In this document: one piece after another, positions 1 to 5,587 of the stretch
How the letters are laid out: each line of letters starts with the position of its first letter
How positions within the stretch are numbered: the first letter of the stretch is position 1
Assembly: GCA_001786095.1 (NCBI GenBank)
Contig: MFVN01000039.1
Coordinates: 1 to 8,554 of the forward strand
Direction of reading: 5' to 3'
DNA from: Candidatus Nomurabacteria bacterium RIFCSPLOWO2_02_FULL_42_17
GTDB taxonomy: Bacteria > Patescibacteriota > Minisyncoccia > Phycocordibacterales > MFVN01
DNA: 8,554 nt
Made by a program: the position numbers and the translations under genes
Notes under the pieces: model-generated
What the model saw: the letters and a program-made list of their open reading frames with translations, nothing else
What the model was told of the DNA's origin: nothing
Databases searched by the model: none

Positions 1-24
1 CTCCGTTTTTTATTTTTTGAACCT

Positions 25-30
25 TAAAAT
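25..30 (+). promoter_or_regulatory. -10 element for the first gene, near-leaderless start
   Basis: TAAAAT (5 of 6 match to TATAAT) ends seven bases before the ATG at 38, so a normal transcription start would fall at or just before the start codon. The surrounding block TTAAAATCAAAAATATG is almost identical to the one before the riboflavin kinase gene at 5214-5229. The T-rich stretch 6-18 just upstream looks like the tail of a terminator from a gene outside the window. The -35 region is at the window edge and cannot be judged. Confidence 0.55.
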
Positions 31-37
31 CAAAAAT

Positions 38-661
38 ATGAAAAAAATTGTGTTTTTAGCTATCTTGTTCCTTTTCTTCGTGAAAGGGCAATTGGTCCAC
101 GCGCAAGTGGACTTAGAAGATTTAACCACCCTAACCGATAGCAGTGACGGAAATTTTTTCTTCGCCATCGGTCCGGGGATCGCTTTCAGCGCCCCTGGAA
201 GAAATATATCCTCAAATCCCGCCCTGCCAACCATCGGGGTATCGGTCGGTGGAAAGGCCAAAGAGATTATTCTCTTTGGTGTGAGTATGAGGGGATTAAC
301 CCCGTACTCTCCAACGATGAAGGATTCTTCCCTTACTCAAAAAGGGGAGGATTCCTCGTTCTACTACCGTCGATTTTTTTCAAGATCAGCTGTGTTGGTC
401 GGTTCGTTCGGCTTGCACAGTGGAGGAAACGGCGGATTGGGCGGAGGTATGTTTACCTCTGGAGGAATAACTTTTGTAGAAAAGGGGAGCAAAATCTATA
501 CCCCTTTTGTATGGGAGTTAACTTTGGAAGGAGAATACGGATTTGGAAATGCTTACGGTGTATCCATAAGCTCAACATATTCATATGTTTTCTCCAACCA
601 TGAGTTTGGAACAGACGGTTTTGCCGTCATACTTGAAGTAAAATTCAAGTATCGGTTCTAA
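38..661 (+). CDS. Secreted beta-rich protein, possible small beta-barrel, unknown function
   Basis: I do not recognise a named family. The ATG at 38 gives 207 residues. A TTG at 17 in the same frame lies upstream of the -10 element and is unlikely to be used. Residues 1-22 form a typical Sec signal peptide: MKK, then a hydrophobic core (IVFLAILFLFFV), with probable signal peptidase I cleavage after VHA at residues 20-22. The mature part has no cysteine and is rich in Gly, Ser, Phe and Tyr. It shows alternating segments that look like beta strands, roughly 40-51, 64-71, 76-86, 118-128, 136-147, 154-168, 172-185 and 194-207. It ends in KFKYRF, a terminal aromatic strand like those of outer-membrane barrels. 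A glycine-rich stretch lies at about 125-143. The gene has its own promoter and terminator, so it appears monocistronic. Alternatives are a soluble or cell-surface beta-sandwich protein. Confidence 0.75.
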   Translation: MKKIVFLAILFLFFVKGQLVHAQVDLEDLTTLTDSSDGNFFFAIGPGIAFSAPGRNISSNPALPTIGVSVGGKAKEIILFGVSMRGLTPYSPTMKDSSLTQKGEDSSFYYRRFFSRSAVLVGSFGLHSGGNGGLGGGMFTSGGITFVEKGSKIYTPFVWELTLEGEYGFGNAYGVSISSTYSYVFSNHEFGTDGFAVILEVKFKYRF

Positions 662-684
662 AATAATCTGCCAAAAAAATTATA

Positions 685-734
685 GGCCTGTTGGGTAATT
701 ACGAAAGTAGTTATTCAACGGGCCATTTTTATTT
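685..734 (+). terminator. Rho-independent terminator after the secreted protein gene
   Basis: Arms 685-702 and 707-724 pair over 18 positions, including four G-U pairs, and close on a GAAA tetraloop (703-706) with a C-G closing pair. A T-rich tail (TTTTTATTT) follows at 726-734. The A-run at 673-679 on the other side would give a U-tract on the minus strand, so it may work in both directions, although no minus-strand gene is seen here. Confidence 0.85.
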
Positions 735-752
735 ATCTTACCTGCTTTCCCT

Positions 753-781
753 TTGACTATTTCAAAAAAATTTACTACAAT
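753..781 (+). promoter_or_regulatory. Promoter of pepA (-35 TTGACT, -10 TACAAT)
   Basis: TTGACT (753-758) and TACAAT (776-781) each match the sigma-70 consensus at 5 of 6 positions and are separated by 17 bp, the optimal spacer. The pepA ATG is nine bases after the -10, so the transcript would start at or within about three bases of the ATG. No Shine-Dalgarno sequence is present upstream of that ATG. Confidence 0.75.
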
Positions 782-790
782 AACAATAAT

Positions 791-2263
791 ATGAATTTTA
801 AACATACATCCACATTGCCGAAAAATTCCGCGCCGGTTTTTGTGATTCCCGAAAGCGGTTCAATCGTCCGGCATCCATTTTTCAAAAAATTAAACAAAGA
901 AGACCAAGATCGCCTGCGCGGTTTTGAAAAACACACGCATATCAAAGGTTTTACTCATACCGTTATTCTTTCCTCTGGCTGTCGCGCCATAATTATCGGT
1001 TTGACCGGAAAATTAACTCATCACAAAGCTTTATTATCTGTGCGACGAGCGGTGGAAGCTGGCCGTCGTGAACGTGCAACAAATTTAGCTTTTAATCTAT
1101 CAGATTTTTTAGCATCGGATTTTAAACACTTGCCCGAACTTTTGGCCGAGCTTTTGGCCACGCAGGCCGAAATGGCTAATTTTGAGTTTGTTAAATACAA
1201 GACTCCACCTAAAGAAGGTTGGTTTTTCGTGCGTAAAATAACGATTGTTTCCAATCGTAATTCAGTCAAGATAAATGTTGCTTTACATCGTGGCCGCATA
1301 GTCGGCGAAGAAATAAACAACGCGCGCTCTCTCTCAAATACTCCCGGTGGCGATATGACCCCCAATAAATTGGCGGCCGCGGCGCGAACCGCCGGCCGGC
1401 GCGCCGGTTTTAAAACCAAAATCTTAGGCGAAACCCAAATGAAAAAACTACGCATGGGCGGAATTTTAGGAGTGGCCAAGGGTTCTTCTGAAAAACCACA
1501 TTTTATAATTATGGAATATCGCGGAGCTAGTATGAAATCGGCGCCTACAATTTTGATAGGCAAAGGCGTTACTTTTGACACCGGCGGACTGAACTTAAAA
1601 CTCGGAGACAATCTTAATGAGATGCATATGGATATGTCCGCCGGTGCGTCCGTTATTCATATTTTGTCGGCTGTGGCGCGACTTAAATTAAAAATAAATT
1701 TAGTGGGGTTGGTGCCGGCGGTGGAAAATATGCCTTCCGGTTCCAGTTATCGTCCGGGCGATCTTTTGAAAACGATGTCCGGCAAGACGGTTGAAGTTTT
1801 GAATACCGACGCCGAGGGAAGAATTATTTTAGCCGACGCTTTGACTTACGCGCAAAAATTTTACAAACCGAAATTAGTTATTGATTTGGCAACCTTGACT
1901 GGCGCGTCCGTTTCAGCTTTAGGCCAGAGAGCTTCGGCTGTTTTCTCCGCCGACGAGTCCTTAATTTTCGAACTGCGTTCGGCCGGAGAATTAACCGGCG
2001 ACCGAGTTTGGCCTTTACCGCTTTGGGAAGAATATGAAGATGAAATAAAAGGAACCTTCGGGGATTTGGCCAATGTCGGCAAAACGCGTTACGGAGGCGC
2101 GATACAGGGCGCGGTTTTTTTGTGGCAGTTTATAAAAGATAAACCGTGGGCGCACATAGATATCGCTCCGCGTATGACTTCTTTTGAAGGCGAATATCTG
2201 GCCAAGGGCGCCGTTGGCGCGGGTGTGGGATTGCTTCTGCGGTTTCTCTCGGATTTCAAATAA
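791..2263 (+). CDS. pepA: Leucyl aminopeptidase, peptidase family M17
   Basis: This cytoplasmic two-metal aminopeptidase removes N-terminal residues from peptides during protein turnover and peptide recycling; family members are usually homohexamers. The catalytic domain fills roughly residues 165-490. All active-site positions are present when aligned by eye to E. coli PepA: metal ligands K258 and D263 (GKGVTFDTGG), D281 (HMDMSAGAS), D340 and E342 (NTDAEGR), and catalytic K270 and R344. WPLPLWEEY (407-415) and AHIDIAP (454-460) are typical family segments. The N-terminal domain (1-160) is divergent, as is usual in M17. Length 490 fits the family. The ATG at 791 is chosen because a near-consensus promoter ends nine bases upstream and no ribosome binding site exists, which points to leaderless or near-leaderless translation. 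The gene stands alone between two hairpins. Some M17 proteins also bind DNA or act on Cys-Gly, which the sequence cannot settle. Confidence 0.96.
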   Translation: MNFKHTSTLPKNSAPVFVIPESGSIVRHPFFKKLNKEDQDRLRGFEKHTHIKGFTHTVILSSGCRAIIIGLTGKLTHHKALLSVRRAVEAGRRERATNLAFNLSDFLASDFKHLPELLAELLATQAEMANFEFVKYKTPPKEGWFFVRKITIVSNRNSVKINVALHRGRIVGEEINNARSLSNTPGGDMTPNKLAAAARTAGRRAGFKTKILGETQMKKLRMGGILGVAKGSSEKPHFIIMEYRGASMKSAPTILIGKGVTFDTGGLNLKLGDNLNEMHMDMSAGASVIHILSAVARLKLKINLVGLVPAVENMPSGSSYRPGDLLKTMSGKTVEVLNTDAEGRIILADALTYAQKFYKPKLVIDLATLTGASVSALGQRASAVFSADESLIFELRSAGELTGDRVWPLPLWEEYEDEIKGTFGDLANVGKTRYGGAIQGAVFLWQFIKDKPWAHIDIAPRMTSFEGEYLAKGAVGAGVGLLLRFLSDFK

Positions 2264-2275
2264 TTTTGAGTAATT

Positions 2276-2316
2276 CCAAACATCCCCGCGCCCTTGACGG
2301 GCGCGGGGATGTTTGG
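2276..2316 (+). terminator. Perfect 18-bp hairpin after pepA, probable terminator
   Basis: Arms 2276-2293 and 2299-2316 are exact reverse complements around a five-base loop (TTGAC), starting 12 bases after the pepA stop. The stem is GC-rich in its upper part. Unlike the other terminators here it has no T-run directly after it on either strand, so termination efficiency, or a role in mRNA 3'-end protection instead, is uncertain. No other gene lies between it and guaB. Confidence 0.6.
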
Positions 2317-2402
2317 TAGATTAGAACAAACTTGCTCTGTATCTTTTTGATCATTTAAAAAAGAAAAAGAGAGGAAACAAAACATTTTTTCTAAAAATTA
2401 AA

Positions 2403-2410
2403 AAGGAGGT
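2403..2410 (+). promoter_or_regulatory. Strong Shine-Dalgarno site of guaB
   Basis: AAGGAGGT is fully complementary to the usual 16S rRNA 3' end and lies four bases before the ATG at 2415. It is part of an 11-base block, AAAAAGGAGGT, repeated exactly before purA. It fixes the guaB start and implies an untranslated leader in the 2317-2414 region, for which I could not identify a convincing promoter. Confidence 0.9.
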
Positions 2411-2414
2411 CATT

Positions 2415-3881
2415 ATGAAAAGAATAATCAAAGAAGAAGGACTGACTTTCGACGATGTCCTTCTTATACCGGCGTATTCAAATGTTTTACCGCGTAACGT
2501 AAACACCTCTACCTTTCTGACACGTAAAATCAGGATTCCTATTCCCGTAATCTCGGCGGCCATGGATACCGTCACCGAGGAGGATATGGCGATAGCTCTT
2601 GCTCGGCAGGGTGGTTTTGGAATTATTCATAAAAACATGTCCTTAGACGTGCAGGTCATAAAAGTAAGAAAAGTAAAGCGCGCGCAAAGCGGTATAATTA
2701 TAAAACCGTTTACCCTTCCCGTTACCGCTTGTGTGAAGGATGCTTTCAAACTTATGAAAGACAAAAATATTGGGGGTATTCCCATACTGGATGAAAATGA
2801 AATCCTTGTGGGTATTGTAACCAGCCGTGATTTGAATTTTTGTGACCCGAGCGATAAAAGATCTGTTGAGAGTATAATGACTTCAAAAGTCATTACTGCG
2901 CGGAAAAATGCAAGTGTTCAGACCATAAAGACTAAGATGTTAAATTCGGGTGTAGAAAAGATTCCAATTATATCCGCTGAAGGAAAATTACTTGGCATGT
3001 ACACGGCCAAAGATCTCCGGGAAAGCGAAACATCCCATCGGTCGTGCAAGGATGATAAGGGTCGTCTGCGTGTAGGCGCGGCGGTTGGGGTAACACCTGA
3101 TGTATTGGAACGTGTCACCGAGCTAATGGGGGCTGGTGTGGATGTCGTATGCCTTGATACGGCGCACGGACACTCTAAGGGTGTTCTTGATACGATTAAG
3201 AAAATTAAAAGGTATTTTCCAGACCTTCAATTAATGGCGGGCAATGTTGCCACCGAAAAAGGCGCGGAAGCGCTCATTAAAGCCGGCGCAGACGCGGTAA
3301 AAGTCGGCGTGGGGCCGGGCAGTATTTGCACAACTCGTATAATCGCGGGTATTGGAGTTCCACAACTTACGGCAATAATGGAAGTGGCTAAAGCTTGTAA
3401 AAAAGCCGGCATACCACTTGTTGCTGATGGCGGTATACGCTATGCCGGAGATATTACCAAAGCTTTGGCGGCTGGTGCTAGTACTGTAATGATCGGCTCA
3501 TTATTTTCCGGAACTGATGAGAGCCCGGGCGAGAGTATTATTCTTAACGGCCAAAAATTCAAAGTTTATCGCGGTATGGGTTCCGCGGAAGCCATGTATT
3601 TTGGCGGAAGCAAAGATCGTTATTTTCAAGATACTGAAGACGATCTAAAAAAACTTATACCTGAAGGAGTTACCGGTCGTGTGCCTTACAGAGGTACCAT
3701 AGCGGAGGTTGTCCATCAATTGGTCGGCGGACTGCGGGCCGGTATGGGCTACTGTGGTGCTAGGGTTATAAAGGATTTGTGGAAAGCAAGATTCATACAA
3801 ATCACCCCCGCGGGCGTGAGGGAAAGTCATCCTCATGACATCACCATCACGAAGGAATCACCAAATTATTCACCATTATAA
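2415..3881 (+). CDS. guaB: Inosine-5'-monophosphate dehydrogenase
   Basis: The enzyme oxidises IMP to XMP with NAD+, the first committed step towards GMP; it is cytoplasmic and normally tetrameric. The 488-residue length is standard. The N-terminal signature [18 protein letters not shown] lies at 9-26. Two CBS domains fill roughly 98-140 and 155-201, inserted in the TIM barrel as usual. The barrel continues with CLDTAHGHS (246-254). The catalytic loop GPGSICTTR (300-308) carries nucleophile C305. The phosphate-binding DGGIR (338-342), [12 protein letters not shown] (383-394) and the mobile flap [11 protein letters not shown] (417-427) follow. The C-terminus [16 protein letters not shown] (470-485) is the expected monovalent-cation and tail region. 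The start is set by the strong Shine-Dalgarno site. It is the first gene of an operon with purA, which starts 12 bases after its stop. All catalytic features are intact, so an active enzyme is very likely. Confidence 0.98.
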   Translation: MKRIIKEEGLTFDDVLLIPAYSNVLPRNVNTSTFLTRKIRIPIPVISAAMDTVTEEDMAIALARQGGFGIIHKNMSLDVQVIKVRKVKRAQSGIIIKPFTLPVTACVKDAFKLMKDKNIGGIPILDENEILVGIVTSRDLNFCDPSDKRSVESIMTSKVITARKNASVQTIKTKMLNSGVEKIPIISAEGKLLGMYTAKDLRESETSHRSCKDDKGRLRVGAAVGVTPDVLERVTELMGAGVDVVCLDTAHGHSKGVLDTIKKIKRYFPDLQLMAGNVATEKGAEALIKAGADAVKVGVGPGSICTTRIIAGIGVPQLTAIMEVAKACKKAGIPLVADGGIRYAGDITKALAAGASTVMIGSLFSGTDESPGESIILNGQKFKVYRGMGSAEAMYFGGSKDRYFQDTEDDLKKLIPEGVTGRVPYRGTIAEVVHQLVGGLRAGMGYCGARVIKDLWKARFIQITPAGVRESHPHDITITKESPNYSPL

Positions 3882-3882
3882 A

Positions 3883-3890
3883 AAGGAGGT
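3883..3890 (+). promoter_or_regulatory. Strong Shine-Dalgarno site of purA
   Basis: AAGGAGGT lies three bases before the ATG at 3894 and begins two bases after the guaB stop codon. The extended block AAAAAGGAGGT (3880-3890) overlaps the last two bases of that TAA stop and is identical to the one before guaB. Confidence 0.9.
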
Positions 3891-3893
3891 TAT

Positions 3894-5150
3894 ATGAATA
3901 AAGAGAAAATAGATGTTCTCCTCGGCCTCCAATTTGGCGACGAGGGGAAGGGTAAAATTGTAGATACCCTTGCCCATGAGTACGATGTTATAGCCCGCTT
4001 TCAGGGCGGTCCAAATTCCGGACACACAATAATCGGGCCGTCTGGCAAGCTTGTGCTCCATCAGATTCCGAGCGGGGTGTTTAACGACAAGACCAAGCTT
4101 CTCATAGGTGACGGGATGGTCATTGACCCTGTTGTCCTGTGGAGTGAAATAGAAGCTGTAACTAATCAGACGGTGAATTTCCTGGACAGATTCTATGTGT
4201 CCGGTGGCGCCACGCTTATTACACCGATGCATAAGTATCTGGACGCGGCTTATGAAAAAGCCCGCGGGTCAGGAAAAATCGGGACGACCGGCAAGGGTAT
4301 AGGTCCGGCCTATATGGATCGTGTTGGTCGCTTTGCCTTGAGTGTCACCGACTCACTCAAAGGCAATTTCCGCACCCGTTATTATGCCGTGAAAACTCTC
4401 CACAAGGCCTACTGCCGTGGAATCGGATTTAAGATTCCGAAAGCAGAATTTGAAAAGGCTGAGGAAGAATGGTTCTTAGCTTTGCGTAGTATCCAACAAG
4501 CAATCGCGAAGAATCATTTCTTGGCGGGAGAATATTGGTTACGGGGAATGCTCGCCCTAAACAAAAGAGTCCTGGCTGAAGGCGCGCAGGGCACGATGCT
4601 TGATGTTTTCCACGGCACGTACCCTTTCGTCACATCCTCACACACCACGGCTGGCGGGGCCTGCATCGGCTTGGGATTGCCGCCCAACGCGATCGGGAAG
4701 GTGATTGGCGTTGCCAAGGCATACACTACCCGTGTCGGAGAAGGTCCTTTCCCTACCGATCTCGATGGAGAAATGGGAGTTCGTCTAAGGAAAACGGGAG
4801 AGGAGTTCGGCTCCACCACTGGACGCCCGCGCCGATGCGGCTGGCTTGACCTTTCCCAGCTCAAATATGCCGTAATGATAAACGGCGTAACCAAGCTGAT
4901 AATCACCAAGCTGGACGTGTTGTCCGGTTTGCCGGAGATACCTGTTTGCTCATCTTACAATGGGACTGTACCGAAGCCGGTTTATGAGAAGCTTAAAGGT
5001 TGGCAAGGACCAATTTCTCATGCCGGGATATATAATCACCTTTATGAATCCGCCCAACAATATGTAAGATTTGTTGAGCATTTTCTAAAAGTGGAGGTGA
5101 CCCATGTATCAGTTGGTCCCAACCGGGAGCAAACGCTTCGGGTTGAGTAA
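3894..5150 (+). CDS. purA: Adenylosuccinate synthetase
   Basis: The enzyme condenses IMP with aspartate using GTP to give adenylosuccinate, the first step from IMP to AMP; it acts in the cytoplasm as a dimer. At 418 residues it is slightly shorter than E. coli PurA. Visible motifs in order are: GLQFGDEGKGK (11-21) with catalytic D16 and the GTP-binding loop; GGPNSGHTI (38-46) with catalytic H44; TTGKGIGPAYMDRVGR (131-146) for IMP binding; EGAQGTMLD (229-237); AKAYTTRVGEGPFPTD (274-289); the aspartate and IMP loop STTGRPRRCGWLD (307-319); the guanine-recognition segment TKLDVLSG (338-345); and VGPNREQT (407-414), where many homologues have GPDR. It is cotranscribed with guaB (12-base gap), and a terminator follows about 11 bases after its stop. 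It uses AAG lysine codons noticeably more than pepA does, by eye. Confidence 0.98.
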   Translation: MNKEKIDVLLGLQFGDEGKGKIVDTLAHEYDVIARFQGGPNSGHTIIGPSGKLVLHQIPSGVFNDKTKLLIGDGMVIDPVVLWSEIEAVTNQTVNFLDRFYVSGGATLITPMHKYLDAAYEKARGSGKIGTTGKGIGPAYMDRVGRFALSVTDSLKGNFRTRYYAVKTLHKAYCRGIGFKIPKAEFEKAEEEWFLALRSIQQAIAKNHFLAGEYWLRGMLALNKRVLAEGAQGTMLDVFHGTYPFVTSSHTTAGGACIGLGLPPNAIGKVIGVAKAYTTRVGEGPFPTDLDGEMGVRLRKTGEEFGSTTGRPRRCGWLDLSQLKYAVMINGVTKLIITKLDVLSGLPEIPVCSSYNGTVPKPVYEKLKGWQGPISHAGIYNHLYESAQQYVRFVEHFLKVEVTHVSVGPNREQTLRVE

Positions 5151-5160
5151 AAATTTTAAG

Positions 5161-5210
5161 GGGCGGGTTCGGAGGATCGAAAGATCATACCGAACCCGCC
5201 TTATTTTTTT
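5161..5210 (+). terminator. Rho-independent terminator of the guaB-purA operon
   Basis: An 11-bp perfect stem (5162-5172 with 5190-5200, GGCGGGTTCGG) encloses a second small stem GATC/GATC (5175-5178, 5183-5186) capped by a GAAA tetraloop (5179-5182). A T-rich tail (TTATTTTTTT) runs from 5201 to 5210 and directly abuts the promoter of the next gene. Confidence 0.92.
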
Positions 5211-5211
5211 A

Positions 5212-5220
5212 TGTTAAAAT
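5212..5220 (+). promoter_or_regulatory. Extended -10 promoter of the riboflavin kinase gene
   Basis: TGTTAAAAT matches an extended -10 (TG, one base, TAAAAT). It begins two bases after the T-tail of the purA terminator and ends six bases before the ATG at 5227, so the transcript should be leaderless. No Shine-Dalgarno sequence is present. No clear -35 is seen, as often tolerated by extended -10 promoters. Confidence 0.65.
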
Positions 5221-5226
5221 CAAAAT

Positions 5227-5580
5227 ATGTTCGCAATTTCCGGACGAGTCATAAAAGGGGAGGGCTACGGCCGGAAAATCGGATTTCCCACGGTTAATTT
5301 AGACCGTCGAGATTTTTTAAAATTAAAGAAGAAGCCAAAATTCGGCATTTACGCCGGCAAAGTTATTTTGCCGACCGGTCGTGCGTTTCGCGCGGGTCTG
5401 GTAATCGGTCCGCGCGACAAAAAAGGATTACCGAAACTGGAGGCGCATCTTTTAAATTTTCGCGGGAGAACGCCCGCCCGCGCGAAATTTATTTTTAAAA
5501 AGTTTCTCCGTCCTTTCCGTAAATTCAGCGCCGAGAAAGCTCTCAAGACCCAAATTCAAAAAGACCTCAAAAAATGTTAA
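5227..5580 (+). CDS. Stand-alone riboflavin kinase (RFK domain only)
   Basis: The enzyme is expected to phosphorylate riboflavin to FMN with ATP in the cytoplasm. The 117 residues correspond to the C-terminal kinase domain of bacterial RibF; the N-terminal FMN adenylyltransferase (FAD synthetase) domain is absent. Motifs seen are: G-x-V-x-x-G with GYGRKIGFPTVNL (13-25), containing the T/N metal and nucleotide site; KFGIYAGKV (38-46); VIGPR (59-63); LEAHLLNF (71-78), carrying the expected catalytic glutamate E72; FLRPFRKF (93-100); and a final helix with QIQKDLK (109-115). The domain looks complete, so this is a natural single-domain form rather than a truncation. It is very Lys/Arg rich. The ATG at 5227 is supported by the promoter six bases upstream. 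The last codons (TGT, TAA) double as part of the next gene's promoter. The symbol ribF is not assigned because the usual ribF product is bifunctional. Confidence 0.88.
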   Translation: MFAISGRVIKGEGYGRKIGFPTVNLDRRDFLKLKKKPKFGIYAGKVILPTGRAFRAGLVIGPRDKKGLPKLEAHLLNFRGRTPARAKFIFKKFLRPFRKFSAEKALKTQIQKDLKKC

Positions 5581-5583
5581 AAT
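5575..5583 (+). promoter_or_regulatory. Extended -10 promoter overlapping the riboflavin kinase stop codon
   Basis: TGTTAAAAT is identical to the element at 5212-5220. Here its TGT is the last (Cys) codon and its TAA the stop codon of the kinase gene. It ends four bases before the ATG at 5588 and ten before a second in-frame ATG at 5594. Transcription would therefore begin at or near the start codon. No terminator lies between the two genes, so read-through from the kinase promoter is also possible. Confidence 0.55.
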
Positions 5584-5587
5584 TTCA

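Noticed and set aside
17..37. TTG start adding seven residues to the secreted protein
   Set aside because: It lies upstream of the -10 element and would place extra charged residues before a textbook signal peptide starting at the ATG at 38.
1021..1611. Long minus-strand open frame opposite pepA
   Set aside because: It lies wholly antisense to a well-supported M17 catalytic gene, has no promoter or ribosome site, and its translation shows no recognisable domain.
2332..2360. Possible guaB promoter TTGCTC-17 bp-TTAAAA
   Set aside because: Each hexamer matches consensus at only about 3 of 6 positions, and the region is so A/T-rich that such matches are expected by chance. A promoter must exist for the guaB leader, but I cannot place it.
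2317..2414. Riboswitch or attenuator in the guaB leader
   Set aside because: The 98-base leader is almost entirely A/T-rich with no stable stem or recognisable purine-aptamer pattern.
4514..4909. Minus-strand open frame opposite purA
   Set aside because: It is antisense to conserved PurA motifs and has no start signals; it is a shadow of the real gene.
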